DNA of 64,000 nt, taken from positions 25,189-89,188 of the forward strand of contig NZ_ML762925.1 of the NCBI RefSeq assembly GCF_009372235.1. The letters run 5' to 3'. The stretch comes from Dickeya oryzae (lineage in GTDB: Bacteria > Pseudomonadota > Gammaproteobacteria > Enterobacterales > Enterobacteriaceae). Under the pieces are notes generated by a model, which saw only the letters and a program-made list of their open reading frames with translations, was not told the DNA's origin and searched no databases. Below are positions 25,871-36,421 of the stretch, piece after piece (the stretch's first letter is position 1; each line of letters begins with the position of its first letter). A program made the translations under genes and the position numbers.

Positions 25871-26794
25871 CTAAAATAGCGTGACGGGATGCTGATGACG
25901 CAACCAGTTCAGGTACGCCGACGGCCAGGCCGCGACCGGCGAGCCAGGCTCCCCCAGTCCAAAACCGTGCCCGCCTACAGGGTAGCGTTGCATCACTACC
26001 GGTACGTTAGCGCTCTGGCAGGCCTGCGCCATGATCAGCGTATTATGCGGATCGGACACCGAATCATCCTCTGCCTGCACCAGAAAAAAGGGGGGCGAGT
26101 GCTGTGAGACATAGGATTGCACCGACCACTCAGCCTCCATCGCCGCACTGGCATCCCGCCCCACCAGGACCCGGTGCGTCGCCGTATGTTGATAGGGTTT
26201 TTCCAGTGTAATGACGGGGTAAATCAGTGCGGCATGGTCAGCCTGAATCGGTAATGCGTCCAGCGCATCCTGCGGGGGATAGAGTGCTTCTTGCCTGAGT
26301 GCGGCCATCCCCAACAAGTGCCCACCGGCAGAAAACCCCAATACCCCCACCCGGCGCTCCCGATGGCGAATCAACCGTAATGCACGCTGCGCGTCCTGCA
26401 ACGCCACCCGGTTGCCGTCATGCCAGCCTTCACCGGGCAAGCGATAGGCCAGAACATAGGCCGTATACCCTTGCGCCACCAGCCAGGCGGCGGCAGGCCA
26501 GGCCTCTTTGCCCATTTCGATACGCTGATAACCGCCCCCCGCCGCCACCAGGATAGCCTGACCATTGGGTTTTTCCGGCGTAAACACCTCAAGATAAGGT
26601 GTGGCGATGTGGCTAAGCGCTCCCCGGGCACTCAAGTGCGGCAGGTCAGCCGGGCCACCGCCGCCCGGCGGGGTGTGGTCCCACAGGTTGATACGCGGGT
26701 GTGGCGTCGGCAAGGACACGCCCAAGACCCGGCCTGCGGTCAGGAGCACAGTAACTGTTGAGAGAGCGGTAAGAAATCTTCTGCGATTCATCAC
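25871..26794 (-). CDS. Secreted alpha/beta-hydrolase esterase
   Basis: This 307-residue protein has an N-terminal export signal with an Arg-rich start (MMNRRRFLTALSTVTVLLTAG). The nucleophile elbow is GFSAGGH (about 154-160), the oxyanion stretch AILVAAGGGYQRI, and the C-terminal HGFGLG carries the catalytic His. It resembles acetyl-esterases acting on polysaccharides (BD-FAE/AXE type). With the alginate-lyase-type gene downstream it may deacetylate the polymer before cleavage. Pectin acetylesterase is possible but not shown. Confidence 0.82.
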   Translation of the reverse strand: MMNRRRFLTALSTVTVLLTAGRVLGVSLPTPHPRINLWDHTPPGGGGPADLPHLSARGALSHIATPYLEVFTPEKPNGQAILVAAGGGYQRIEMGKEAWPAAAWLVAQGYTAYVLAYRLPGEGWHDGNRVALQDAQRALRLIRHRERRVGVLGFSAGGHLLGMAALRQEALYPPQDALDALPIQADHAALIYPVITLEKPYQHTATHRVLVGRDASAAMEAEWSVQSYVSQHSPPFFLVQAEDDSVSDPHNTLIMAQACQSANVPVVMQRYPVGGHGFGLGEPGSPVAAWPSAYLNWLRHQHPVTLF

Positions 26795-26879
26795 TGGCCG
26801 ACCTCTTTACTCGCGGGAATGGTGGGGCCGTATCTTTACGACCTGAGCGATACCATCACAGCATGGGTGAAGGGTTTCT

Positions 26880-28670
26880 TCAAGATAACAACACCAGATG
26901 GTCGTCGCCCACCTGCCGGTAACGGCGCACCGGCGGCTGGTAATCCAGCGGGCGCAGCGGACTATGCAGTTCATCCGCCAGCAGTGAGCGGTATACCCGC
27001 CGTTGCGGGTCAGGCACCGGCACGGCAGCCAGCAGGCGTCGGGTATACGGATGTTGGGGGTTGTTGAATACCGCCTGACGCGGGCCAATCTCCACAATCT
27101 CCCCCTGATACATCACCGCCACACGATGGCTGATGCGCTCCACCACCGCCATATCGTGAGAAATGAACAGATACGCCAGCCCCAGTTGTTGTTGCAAATC
27201 GAGCAACAGATTGACGATTTGCGCTTTGACCGTCATATCCAGCGCCGACACCGCCTCATCGGCGATGATCAATTGTGGATTGAGCGCCAGCGCCCGAGCA
27301 ATACATAACCGTTGGCGCTGTCCGCCAGAGAACTGGTGCGGATAGCGCTCCGCCATGTCGGCCTGTAATCCGACCCTCTCCAGCAATTCCGCCACTTTCT
27401 GCGGTGCCTGCCGGGCGGATGCCAGACCGTGACTGACCATGGGCTCGGCAATCGCGCGCCCGATGGTCATCCGTGGGTTGAGGCTGTCATACGGGTCCTG
27501 AAAAATCATCTGTGCCCGCATCCGTAACCCGGCCAGCGCAGACTTATCGGCGCTCAGCATGTTTTCACCGCACAGCGACACCGTACCGCCAGTCGGTTCC
27601 AGCAATCGCAAGATAGCGCGCCCGGTGGTAGATTTGCCACAGCCGGACTCGCCCACCAGCGACAGCGTTTCTCCGGCTTGCAGGCTAAAAGACACGTTTT
27701 CGACCGCGTGTACCCGGCCAGTTACCCGCCGTAACCACCCGCTTTTCACCTCAAAACGCTTGACCAGATCTCGCACCGCCAGCACCGGTGTGCCCGCCAT
27801 TACCGTGTTTTGCAGCGGCTCGCTCACGCCCGGTTGCCCGAATAACGCGAAGCGTTGCGGAAGGGGGCTGTCTGCCATGTCACCCAGTCGCGGTACGGCG
27901 GAAAATAACGTTTTGCTGTAAGGATGCTGCGGTGCCTGAAATAGCTGACGGGTCTCAGCCATTTCCACCCCTTCACCGCGATACATCACGATGGTGCGAT
28001 CAGCGACCTCCGCCACCACCCCCATATCGTGGGTGATGAACAGAATCGACATACCCTCTTCATCCTGCAACGTCTGGATCAATGACAGGATCTGCGCCTG
28101 AATGGTGACATCCAGCGCCGTCGTCGGCTCATCGACAATCAACAATGTCGGGTTGCAAGCCAGCGCGATGGCGATCACCACCCGCTGTCGCATACCACCT
28201 GAAAAGCTCAGGGGATACTCATCCAGCCGGGCCTGCGCTGCGGGAATACGCACTTTCTCCAACAGACGTACGGCTTCGGCTCGGGCACTGGCGTGATCCA
28301 TCCCCCGATGGCGTTGCAGCACTTCGGTTATCTGGGTGCCGATTTTCAGTACCGGATTGAGGCTGGTCATCGGCTCCTGAAACACCATGCCGATGCGGTT
28401 GCCGCGAATGTGCTGCATCTCACGGGCGGGTAACGCCAGCAAGTCTCGCCCTTCGAACAGCACCCGCCCACGGGTTTGCACCTGTGGTCCTGCCAGCAAA
28501 CGCATGATGGACAGCGCGGTGACGCTCTTGCCAGAGCCGGATTCCCCCACCAGCGCCACGGTTTCCCGCTCGCCAATCTCAAACGACAAATCCTGCACCA
28601 CCTTCAGCCACTCACCGTTCACCCGAAAAGCAGTATTCAGTTGTTCAACGCGCAGTACCGACTGATTCAC
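26880..28670 (-). CDS. ABC transporter, fused double ATPase (DppD-DppF type)
   Basis: This 596-residue protein has two complete ATPase domains: Walker A GESGSGKS (about 41-48) with signature [10 protein letters not shown], and Walker A GESGCGKS (about 344-351) with FSGGQRQR. Such fusions (GsiA-like) energise dipeptide/glutathione/opine-type importers. It starts 4 bp after the second permease stop and completes a transporter whose binding protein is encoded at 33614-35152. Neighbouring nucleoside hydrolases suggest a nucleoside-like ligand. Confidence 0.95.
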   Translation of the reverse strand: MNQSVLRVEQLNTAFRVNGEWLKVVQDLSFEIGERETVALVGESGSGKSVTALSIMRLLAGPQVQTRGRVLFEGRDLLALPAREMQHIRGNRIGMVFQEPMTSLNPVLKIGTQITEVLQRHRGMDHASARAEAVRLLEKVRIPAAQARLDEYPLSFSGGMRQRVVIAIALACNPTLLIVDEPTTALDVTIQAQILSLIQTLQDEEGMSILFITHDMGVVAEVADRTIVMYRGEGVEMAETRQLFQAPQHPYSKTLFSAVPRLGDMADSPLPQRFALFGQPGVSEPLQNTVMAGTPVLAVRDLVKRFEVKSGWLRRVTGRVHAVENVSFSLQAGETLSLVGESGCGKSTTGRAILRLLEPTGGTVSLCGENMLSADKSALAGLRMRAQMIFQDPYDSLNPRMTIGRAIAEPMVSHGLASARQAPQKVAELLERVGLQADMAERYPHQFSGGQRQRLCIARALALNPQLIIADEAVSALDMTVKAQIVNLLLDLQQQLGLAYLFISHDMAVVERISHRVAVMYQGEIVEIGPRQAVFNNPQHPYTRRLLAAVPVPDPQRRVYRSLLADELHSPLRPLDYQPPVRRYRQVGDDHLVLLS

Positions 28671-28673
28671 CCC

Positions 28674-29597
28674 TCACTCCTCCTGTCTGGTATTGAGCGC
28701 ATCACGCAAGGCGTCACCGATCAGATTGATGGCCACAATCAGCAACAACAGCATCACGCCGGGAAACAGGCTGATCCAGTAATCACCGGACAGCAGATAG
28801 TCAAAACCGTTGGCTATCAATAACCCCAGCGACGGTTCGGTAATCGGCAGGCCGATGCCGAGAAACGACAGCGTCGCTTCCAGCATGATGGCGTAAGCAA
28901 TGCGCATCGTAGCGACCACGATCAGCGGCGGCAGGCAGTTGGGCAGCACATGGCGAAACAGAATGCGCGGGGTGGAAAAGGCCATGCCACGCGCCGCATC
29001 CACATAGTTGCGGCGATTTTCCAGTAGCGCAGAGGCGCGAAGGGTTCGGGCGTAATAGGCCCACTGGGTGATCACCAGCGCCAGAATAATTTTATCCACC
29101 CCCTGGCCGAGCACCGCCAACAGGATCAGGGCTATCAGTATCGGTGGGAAGCTAAGCTGGATATCAACGATACGCATCAACAACGCATCGGTTTTGCCCC
29201 CCAGCCAGGCGCTCAACAGACCGGCGACCATACCGATACACAACGCCACCAGTGCACTGCTGACGCCCACTACCAGGCTGGTGCGGGTGCCGTAGAGAAT
29301 GGCGCTGAGTAAATCACGCCCCTGATCGTCGCTGCCAAGCCAATACGTCAACCCGCTCATACCACTGGAACCCGGCGGCAGGCGGTTATCCATGATCATC
29401 AACTGGGACAAATCATACGGATTCTGCGGCGCAATCCACGGGGCGAGCAGCGCCAGTGCCACAATCAACACCAGCATAAACAGCCCCAACCGCGCCAGTC
29501 GGTCTTGCCACAGCATCAATAGCACGTGGCTCAGTGCCGAGCGTGATACCGGCAGGGTGGACGGCGTATGCACTGAACGTTGTTGTGGCATATTCAT
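28674..29597 (-). CDS. ABC transporter permease (DppC type)
   Basis: A 307-residue inner-membrane protein with about six hydrophobic segments, the N-terminal extension typical of DppC/GsiD and the EAA-type loop (DAARGMAFSTPRILFRHVLPNCLPPLIV). Its start overlaps the end of the partner permease by 4 bp. Forms the translocation pore with it. Confidence 0.95.
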   Translation of the reverse strand: MNMPQQRSVHTPSTLPVSRSALSHVLLMLWQDRLARLGLFMLVLIVALALLAPWIAPQNPYDLSQLMIMDNRLPPGSSGMSGLTYWLGSDDQGRDLLSAILYGTRTSLVVGVSSALVALCIGMVAGLLSAWLGGKTDALLMRIVDIQLSFPPILIALILLAVLGQGVDKIILALVITQWAYYARTLRASALLENRRNYVDAARGMAFSTPRILFRHVLPNCLPPLIVVATMRIAYAIMLEATLSFLGIGLPITEPSLGLLIANGFDYLLSGDYWISLFPGVMLLLLIVAINLIGDALRDALNTRQEE

Positions 29598-30568
29598 TGC
29601 CCACCCCCTAAGCGGATGCGTGGATCCACCACAGCGTACAGTACGTCTACCAGCAGGTTGATTACGCTAAACATCACCACCGTCATCATCAGGTAAGCCA
29701 GAATGACCGGGCGGTCCAACACGGCGATGGCGTCGATAATGAGCTTGCCCATCCCCGGCCAGGCGTAAATCGTTTCGGTCACGACCGCAAAGGCAATCAA
29801 CGACCCCAACTCCAGACCAATTACCGTAATCAGCGGTATCAGCGTATTTTTCAGCACATGCACAAACAGGATGCGGCTTTCTGACAGCCCTTTGGCGCGG
29901 GCAAAACGCACATAATCCTGTTGCAGGCATTCCCGCACGCCTGCGCGGGTCAGGCGAATAATCAATGAAATCTTGAATAGCGCCAGATTCAGCGCTGGCA
30001 ACAGCAGGTGTTGCCAGCCATCGAGCGTCAGCAGACTCAGGGGAACGCCTGCTACCGTTACCGTCTCACCCCGTCCTGACGACGGCAGCCAGCCGAGCTT
30101 CACGCTAAACAGCATGATCATCATCATGCCGATCCAAAATGTTGGCAGGCTAAACCCCAGAATGGAGACCGTCATCACCGATTTTGCCGCCAGACTGTCT
30201 GGTCGCAGACCGGCGAACACCCCTAATGGGATACCCACCAGCAGCGACAGCAAAAACGCCACCAGCGCCAGCTCCAGCGTGGCGGGCATCCGTTGCAAAA
30301 TCAGGTGTAATGCGGGTTGATTAAAAATAAAGGAGTTACCCAAATCGCCCTGCAAGGCATGGGTGACAAACAGCAGGTACTGCTGCCACAGGGTTTTATC
30401 CAGTCCGAAGGCACGGATCACCGCGTCACGCTCGGCAGGCGTCGCATTGCTGCCCAGCAGCAAATCTACCGGGTTGCCAACCAGATACACACCAGCGAAC
30501 ACCAACACTGACATGACCGCCAGCGTTATCAGGGTTTGCAAAAAGCGGCTGAGTAAAAAGCGGGCCAT
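29594..30568 (-). CDS. ABC transporter permease (DppB type)
   Basis: A 324-residue inner-membrane protein of the DppB/GsiC family: an N-terminal segment (LITLAVMSVLVFAGVYLV), the conserved GDLGNSF stretch, and the coupling loop YVRFARAKGLSESRILFVHVLKNTLIP. It is coupled by overlap to the DppC-type gene downstream and follows the nucleoside hydrolases by 40 bp. Confidence 0.95.
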   Translation of the reverse strand: MARFLLSRFLQTLITLAVMSVLVFAGVYLVGNPVDLLLGSNATPAERDAVIRAFGLDKTLWQQYLLFVTHALQGDLGNSFIFNQPALHLILQRMPATLELALVAFLLSLLVGIPLGVFAGLRPDSLAAKSVMTVSILGFSLPTFWIGMMMIMLFSVKLGWLPSSGRGETVTVAGVPLSLLTLDGWQHLLLPALNLALFKISLIIRLTRAGVRECLQQDYVRFARAKGLSESRILFVHVLKNTLIPLITVIGLELGSLIAFAVVTETIYAWPGMGKLIIDAIAVLDRPVILAYLMMTVVMFSVINLLVDVLYAVVDPRIRLGGGQ

Positions 30569-30608
30569 GACAAGTCCTTGTGGTTAGCAGTGACGATTAC
30601 ACAGGAAG

Positions 30609-31568
30609 CTACGGGGTATCCGCCCGGCCATAACGACTGAGCACCCGCACCAGCAACGACAAAAAGCCGGGTTCATCTACCGACTGCATGACCTGCGCAT
30701 TGGGTGCCTGCGACAGCTTGCCATAAAAATCCGCCCAGGTGTGCCCGGCGGTTTCACCGCAAACCGTCACCCCAACCCGCGCTTCACGACCGGCGAACAG
30801 TGACGGTTGCAGTAACCACGCTACCGTCGTTGCATCATGTATCGGGCCGCCTTCGCGCCCGAAGCGTGCCACATCACTGCGGTCAAACGCCTCCAGCAGA
30901 CGCGCAATAGCCTGCCCCGGTAACCCGGCATCACGTTGCAATTGGGCGATTTCCTGCTGGGTGATCAGCGCCTGAAAGGTCATATCCAACGGCATGATAA
31001 CCAACGGTATACCGCTACTAAATACCCGGCTGGCAGCGTGGGGATCGGCATACACATTGAATTCCGCCCACGGCATGCGATGACCGAGTACGCTAAACGC
31101 ACAGCTCATGGTCACCACCTGGCGAATGCCCCGCGCCACATCCGGATGTTGGACCAACGCCAGCGCCAGATTGGTCATCGGCCCGATGGCGCAAAAAGTG
31201 ATTGGGTTGTGTTCCTGTGCCGCCTGCCGCGCGGTACGCACGATAAACTCCACCGCGTGCTCCTGCATCGTGGCCGGACACTCGCCCCCCGGCACCAGCG
31301 CATCGCTGAACGCGCCGATATGAACATACTTGCCATAACGCTGTGGACCAACCAGCGGCTTTTCCGCGCCGCCGAAGACCGGCACATCGATACGGCCAGA
31401 CAACGCCACGATCCGCCGGGCGTTCGCCAGCGCATGTTGCAATGCCACATTGCCAGCTACTACGGTGATACCCAGCACGTCCAGCTCCGGTGAAGCCAAC
31501 GCCAGCCATAACGCAATCGCGTCATCGACGCCGGGGTCGGTATCAATGATAATTCGCTGACGTGTCAT
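30609..31568 (-). CDS. Inosine/uridine-preferring nucleoside hydrolase
   Basis: A 319-residue member of the IUNH family. The calcium-binding cluster is at the N-terminus (DTDPGVDDAIAL, Asp10, Asp14, Asp15) and the catalytic-site His in HDATTVAWLL lies near residue 240. It cleaves a nucleoside to base and ribose. It overlaps the upstream nucleoside hydrolase by 4 bp. It is probably not identical in specificity to that gene, since sequence outside the motifs differs considerably. Confidence 0.93.
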   Translation of the reverse strand: MTRQRIIIDTDPGVDDAIALWLALASPELDVLGITVVAGNVALQHALANARRIVALSGRIDVPVFGGAEKPLVGPQRYGKYVHIGAFSDALVPGGECPATMQEHAVEFIVRTARQAAQEHNPITFCAIGPMTNLALALVQHPDVARGIRQVVTMSCAFSVLGHRMPWAEFNVYADPHAASRVFSSGIPLVIMPLDMTFQALITQQEIAQLQRDAGLPGQAIARLLEAFDRSDVARFGREGGPIHDATTVAWLLQPSLFAGREARVGVTVCGETAGHTWADFYGKLSQAPNAQVMQSVDEPGFLSLLVRVLSRYGRADTP

Positions 31569-32590
31569 CGTGTCATTCCATGAGCTGAAGGCATGTTATC
31601 GATTGAAAACCGGTTATCGGTCGAAGGCGTGTCATACGCTGAAAACGTTTCATAAGCTGAAAACAAGTGGCAGAACAAGCGGATGACCTCATCGACCTCC
31701 ACGCCTGTCACCACGTCAACATTTGGCGTCAGGCCAGATTTGCCGTAAAGATCCATCACGCTCTGCCCCATACACAGTTCACTCTGATGCTCCACCAGTA
31801 TCCGTGCCCGCTCAGTGCGAAACAGCTCGGGGCGCAGTAACCAGGCAATCACCAGCGGGTCATGCAACGGTCCACCACGAGAGCCGTAACGTTTGATGTC
31901 ATTACGATCCCAGAAGGCCATCAGTTGACGCAGCGGGTCGCGTAATCGTCCGGCATGGGCAACCAGCTCATGAACGCGTTCCGGCGTCAGGATCACCTGA
32001 TGCGTAGCATCCAGTGGTAACAGCGTCATCGGTACGCCCTGAGAAAAAACGATGTGTGCCGCGTGTGGGTCAGCCAGCAGGTTAAATTCCGACGTCATGG
32101 TACGGTTACCCAGCGCCCGGCAGGCACCGCCCATCGAAACAATCCGCTCAATACCTGCGGCGATATCAGGCGCGATGCTGAACGCGCTGGCCAGATTCGT
32201 CATCGGCCCCAGCGAACACAGTGTGATTCGCTCGCCACACTGCGCCGCCGCACGGCAACGAGCGATGATAAAGTTAACCGCATGCTGCGGTTCCTCGGTT
32301 TTACGCGGCGCGGGAAAATCGCTGTCACCCAGCCCATGCTGACCATGAAACTGGCCGTGGATAGGTTCACGTAACAACGGCTGCCAGCAACCGGCAAACA
32401 CCGGAATATCGGTACGCCCACCCAGCTCAACTATCTGCAACGCATTACGCAGCGTGTTGGGTAACGGCTGATTGCCATTCACGACGGTAATGCCCTGAAT
32501 CGACAATTGTGGCGCGACAAACGCGCTCAGTAGTGCCAGCGCATCATCAATACCAGGATCACAATCGATAATAACGGGAATGGACCTCAC
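31565..32590 (-). CDS. Nucleoside hydrolase, second copy
   Basis: This 341-residue IUNH-family protein has [13 protein letters not shown] at the N-terminus and [10 protein letters not shown] as the C-terminal active-site segment. The last 30 or so residues contain a Thr/Ser-rich imperfect repeat ([20 protein letters not shown]) not typical of the family. Coupled to the aldolase-like gene upstream and the other hydrolase downstream by 4-bp overlaps, so all three are one transcript. Confidence 0.93.
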   Translation of the reverse strand: MRSIPVIIDCDPGIDDALALLSAFVAPQLSIQGITVVNGNQPLPNTLRNALQIVELGGRTDIPVFAGCWQPLLREPIHGQFHGQHGLGDSDFPAPRKTEEPQHAVNFIIARCRAAAQCGERITLCSLGPMTNLASAFSIAPDIAAGIERIVSMGGACRALGNRTMTSEFNLLADPHAAHIVFSQGVPMTLLPLDATHQVILTPERVHELVAHAGRLRDPLRQLMAFWDRNDIKRYGSRGGPLHDPLVIAWLLRPELFRTERARILVEHQSELCMGQSVMDLYGKSGLTPNVDVVTGVEVDEVIRLFCHLFSAYETFSAYDTPSTDNRFSIDNMPSAHGMTR

Positions 32591-33471
32591 AATGCGCCCA
32601 CCTCTTTTAACACGCTGGCTATCTCATCGCGGGCGTGATGCGTTAACGGCTGTTGCGGCGCAATCGGATTGCCAACGGCAAACCCCTGCATTTCCAGCGC
32701 TGCCTTAATACAGGCGGCCACGGAGTATTTGGCAAAAATTTCGTTTACCCGCCACAACGGACGTTGCAGCTCCATCGCCCGCGACCAGTCGCCTTGCTTA
32801 GCCGCGTCATACAAGGCCAGGCTTTGTCGCGGAACGATACAGGCCGGGCCCGCCATCCAGCCGACGCCACCAATCAACATTACACAAGCGGGAATATGGG
32901 CAGAGGCGGAGAAAACCTGCATGCGACCACCGGTACGCTCCATGATCGATAACAACCGGCCAGTATTGGTAGAGGCATCCTTAATGTAGCGAATGTTATC
33001 CACATGGCTTAAGCGCTCAATCACCGGAAGGCTCAGATCGGTGCGTTGAAATTGTGGGTTGGTGTACAACACTACCGGTGTGGGATGGGCGGCAGCGGCA
33101 ATAGCCCGGAAGTAACTCTCTACACCGGCATCGGTCAGCGGGAAATAGGCTTCCAGTATCGCCAGAATACCGTCAACACCCAGTTCCAGGTAGGTACGCG
33201 TCTGCGCGACCGCATCCTGAATCGTTGTCGCTGCCACACCGGCTATCACCGGTACCCGGCCACGCGCAGCCTCTATCACGGTACTAACTACATCAACGCG
33301 TTGTTTTTGCGTCAGATACGCGAACTCACCGGTGCTGCCAAGCGGCGTCAGACCGTGTACACCACTACTGATAAGGTGTTCGACCAGTTCAGCGAGGACA
33401 ACGCGGTCCACCTCGCCATTCGCTTTTATCGGTGAAACCAGATAGGGAAATACGCCGAAGAATCCGCTCAT
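32587..33471 (-). CDS. DapA/NanA-type aldolase family protein
   Basis: A 294-residue TIM-barrel Schiff-base aldolase: [10 protein letters not shown] (about 37-46, pyruvate-binding), Tyr in VLYTNP (about 132-137) and catalytic Lys in IRYIKDAS (about 162). The ATG at 33471 has AGGATCACTCC upstream. It is unlikely to be the biosynthetic DapA given its position in a catabolic operon; the family includes N-acetylneuraminate and keto-sugar-acid aldolases. It might process the sugar part released by the nucleoside hydrolases, but this is speculation. Confidence 0.88.
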   Translation of the reverse strand: MSGFFGVFPYLVSPIKANGEVDRVVLAELVEHLISSGVHGLTPLGSTGEFAYLTQKQRVDVVSTVIEAARGRVPVIAGVAATTIQDAVAQTRTYLELGVDGILAILEAYFPLTDAGVESYFRAIAAAAHPTPVVLYTNPQFQRTDLSLPVIERLSHVDNIRYIKDASTNTGRLLSIMERTGGRMQVFSASAHIPACVMLIGGVGWMAGPACIVPRQSLALYDAAKQGDWSRAMELQRPLWRVNEIFAKYSVAACIKAALEMQGFAVGNPIAPQQPLTHHARDEIASVLKEVGAL

Positions 33472-33613
33472 GGAGTGATCCTGAAGGTTGCAGGCTGGGT
33501 GTCCCGCCACGGAATGCAGCGGGACACGGCCTGATGGGAGAACCCTGGTGTTAACGTAAAAATCGCACTACATTTTTCTATCCACCACCAGTATCGGGTG
33601 AAACACTCACCGT

Positions 33614-35152
33614 TTACTGTTTGTGAACAAAATAGGGCAATGTGTAGCCGTCTGTGCGGCCCACGTAGCTATAGCCTTTTTTCATTGCCCAGGTATTGGA
33701 AAGAAACAGCAGTGGGATCACCCCTTGCTCTTTCATCGCCAATTCGCTTGCCTGCTGCAACAGTGCATCGCGTTGCTGTTCATTCAGCGTGGCGCGAGCC
33801 TGACTCAGCAGCTTGTCAAATTCAGGATTGGAATACCGCCCCCGATTCCCCTGCCCGGCATTCGGGCCAAAGGTTTCCAGCAACGGCCCCAACACACCGG
33901 ACGCCTCGCCGGTTTCGATCGCCGCCCCACCCATCACCAGGCTGAACTCACGCTGCGCCGCCTTGGCGAAGTAGACGTTGCCGGGCATGGTGACCACCTC
34001 GGTCTTGATACCCGCCTGCGTGAACATCTGCCCTAAGGCCTGCGCAATTTTGGCGTCGTTGGGGTAACGATCGTTTGAAGCATGGAACGTCAGGGTAAAC
34101 CCGTTCGGGTAGCCTGCCGCCGTCAGTTTTTGTTTTGCCTGTTTCAGGTCATAAACCGGTGCGGGTATGTGGGCGGAATAACCCGGATACCCTTTCGGTA
34201 CTAGCTGTGACGACGCCAGACCCTGACCGTCGAGAATGCGCTCTACCAATGCGTCACGGTTGATAGCCAACGACATCGCCTGACGTACTGCCACGTTTCG
34301 CAGCGGGTTTTTACCGTCATCACCTTTCGCGAACGGCGATATCTCTCTGTCCTGATCCGGATGCAGATACAAAATGCGGTTACCCGGTACTGATTCGGTC
34401 ACAAACGCCTGTTGACGGGCAATCGTGGCGCGATCCGCCGTTGGTACGCTTTCTATCATGTCCACATCACCGGAGAGCAACGCGGCGATACGGGCACTGC
34501 TGTTTTTGATGACGCGCAGCGTAACGGTGTCCCACTCGGCTTTGCCGCCCCAATAATGATCGTTTCGGCTCAACACCACCTTGTCATCCGGGGTATAGGA
34601 GACAAATTTGAACGGGCCGGTACCAATCACGTCTTTACCGCTGTTCAATACCTCTGTCGGCTGGTCAGCCAAACGAGCCGGTAGAATAGCGATACGGCTT
34701 AAATTGTTGAGCAACAGCGCCGCCGGGCCTTTGGTTTTGATTTCAACCGTCAGCGGATTGATTTCACGGATCTCGCTGATATCCGCCACGTAAGGGGTAT
34801 AGGCACTGGGGCTATTTTTCGCCGCTAGCGCGACGCGTTTCACACTGGCTACCACATCCCGGGCGCTAAAATCGGTGCCATCATGAAATTTGACGTTGGG
34901 TCGCAGTGCAAACTGCCAGGTGGTATCGTCAATGGCTTTCCACGACACCGCCAGAGCAGGAACAATCTGTTGTTTTTCGTTTTGGTTAACCAGCCCATCA
35001 AATAGATTACGGGCCATGGCGCTGTTCGCACCGCCGACATAAAACTGCGGATCCATCGAGGTCGTGGATGACGCCAGTCCAATTGTCAAATCTGCTGCCT
35101 GCGCGATGGGCATCAGCGTCATCAAACCGGCAGCAAACAACATTCCTTTCAT
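33614..35152 (-). CDS. ABC transporter substrate-binding protein (DppA/OppA family)
   Basis: A 512-residue periplasmic binding protein with signal peptide MKGMLFAAGLMTLMPIAQAA, then the family start LTIGLASSTTSMDPQFYVGG and the conserved NVKFHDGTDFSARDV stretch (about 85-99). AAAGGAGTAACC precedes the ATG at 35152, which is preferred to the frame start at 35185. It is the first gene of the leftward array and faces the LysR gene across a 166-bp promoter region. Ligand is unknown. Confidence 0.94.
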   Translation of the reverse strand: MKGMLFAAGLMTLMPIAQAADLTIGLASSTTSMDPQFYVGGANSAMARNLFDGLVNQNEKQQIVPALAVSWKAIDDTTWQFALRPNVKFHDGTDFSARDVVASVKRVALAAKNSPSAYTPYVADISEIREINPLTVEIKTKGPAALLLNNLSRIAILPARLADQPTEVLNSGKDVIGTGPFKFVSYTPDDKVVLSRNDHYWGGKAEWDTVTLRVIKNSSARIAALLSGDVDMIESVPTADRATIARQQAFVTESVPGNRILYLHPDQDREISPFAKGDDGKNPLRNVAVRQAMSLAINRDALVERILDGQGLASSQLVPKGYPGYSAHIPAPVYDLKQAKQKLTAAGYPNGFTLTFHASNDRYPNDAKIAQALGQMFTQAGIKTEVVTMPGNVYFAKAAQREFSLVMGGAAIETGEASGVLGPLLETFGPNAGQGNRGRYSNPEFDKLLSQARATLNEQQRDALLQQASELAMKEQGVIPLLFLSNTWAMKKGYSYVGRTDGYTLPYFVHKQ

Positions 35153-35318
35153 GGTTACTCCTTTAGATTCAGATCCATCTCGCATTCGTATTTATCACGT
35201 TTTGCTCAAACCTATGACAAACTGTAACCTTGCAGATGGAGTCTACGTGTTGATTAAAATAATTAAAAATCGCATTTTGTACCGAATACATAAATAAACA
35301 TTATGATTGGTAACATCT

Positions 35319-36209
35319 ATGAGCCGTATCAACTTAAGGCAGGTTGAAGCATTCCATAAAGTGATTTTGACGGGTGGCATCACACAGGCCGCCAACATCA
35401 TGAATATTACCCAACCGGCGGTTAGCCGCCTGATTAAGGATTTTGAATACGCGGTTAAACTCAAGCTGTTTGACAGGGATGGTCGCGGGTTGGAACCCCG
35501 GGAAGAGGCGCTTAAGCTTTTTCGTGAAATAGAGCGGCTCTATCTGGGACTGGATCACATTCTGCGGGTGGCGGACGATATCCGGCACGCTAAAGGCAGT
35601 GTCCTGCGCATTGGTGCGGTGTCCGCGCTAGCCAATCTGTGTACCGAACGTATTTTCCCGTCGATGCTGAAAAAATACCCGGACGTGGCGCTGTCGATGG
35701 ATGTGGAAAGTACATTATCGATCACCGAAATGGTGCTCAGTAATCAATACGACATTGGTTTTATCAACAGTACACCGGCCATCAAAGGGTTGCAGGCTGA
35801 ACTGCTGGGCGTTGCGCATGCGGTTGCCGTTGTCGCCCCCGGCCACCCACTGGCGGAACGTACCGGCATTATTCTGGACGACCTGAACTACCACCGTTCG
35901 ATACTGCCGGGGCGTAAAACCGTGTTACGTGAGCAACTGGCGCAGGCTATCACCGCGCAAGACATCGTATTGCAAAGCCCAATTGAAACCTCGCTGCGCC
36001 ACTGTTGTGTCATGGCAGGTACCGGGTTGGGGGTCGGCATTGTCGATGCCATTACCGCCCGCACCAGCGAAGCCCAGCTTTTGATCAAACCGTTTGAACC
36101 CAAAATCGATGTTGCCTATATGGCGATTTTCCCGCCTCAGCATGCCCGCAGCCTGCTGGTTGAGGAGGTCGTTGGCGCTATCCGCACCCTGATTAACGAG
36201 AGCGCATAA
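35319..36209 (+). CDS. LysR-family regulator, divergent from the transporter array
   Basis: A 296-residue LysR protein with the N-terminal helix-turn-helix LRQVEAFHKVILTGGITQAANIMNITQPAVSRLI and a substrate-binding domain. The opening LRQVEAFHKV and the pattern of the binding domain resemble the NocR/OccR opine regulators. ATG at 35319 is preferred; the ribosome-binding site is weak. Divergence from the binding-protein gene makes it the likely regulator of the whole array. Confidence 0.93.
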   Translation: MSRINLRQVEAFHKVILTGGITQAANIMNITQPAVSRLIKDFEYAVKLKLFDRDGRGLEPREEALKLFREIERLYLGLDHILRVADDIRHAKGSVLRIGAVSALANLCTERIFPSMLKKYPDVALSMDVESTLSITEMVLSNQYDIGFINSTPAIKGLQAELLGVAHAVAVVAPGHPLAERTGIILDDLNYHRSILPGRKTVLREQLAQAITAQDIVLQSPIETSLRHCCVMAGTGLGVGIVDAITARTSEAQLLIKPFEPKIDVAYMAIFPPQHARSLLVEEVVGAIRTLINESA

Positions 36210-36421
36210 AGAGCGCATAAGCGGTGTCGCCTCTATAGTGGTTGTCATCATAGCGCCATCTGTACGCGACACGATGTGACCAGGCATCACACGCTGAACC
36301 ACCTGGCAACGACTTATCTTGAAACGATTTATCTTGATAACAGATAGCCGTGAAAACGCTCGCCTTGCGACAATGGCACTGTCACCCATACCCCGACAGC
36401 CCCCTTTGATGGAATCGCGCT

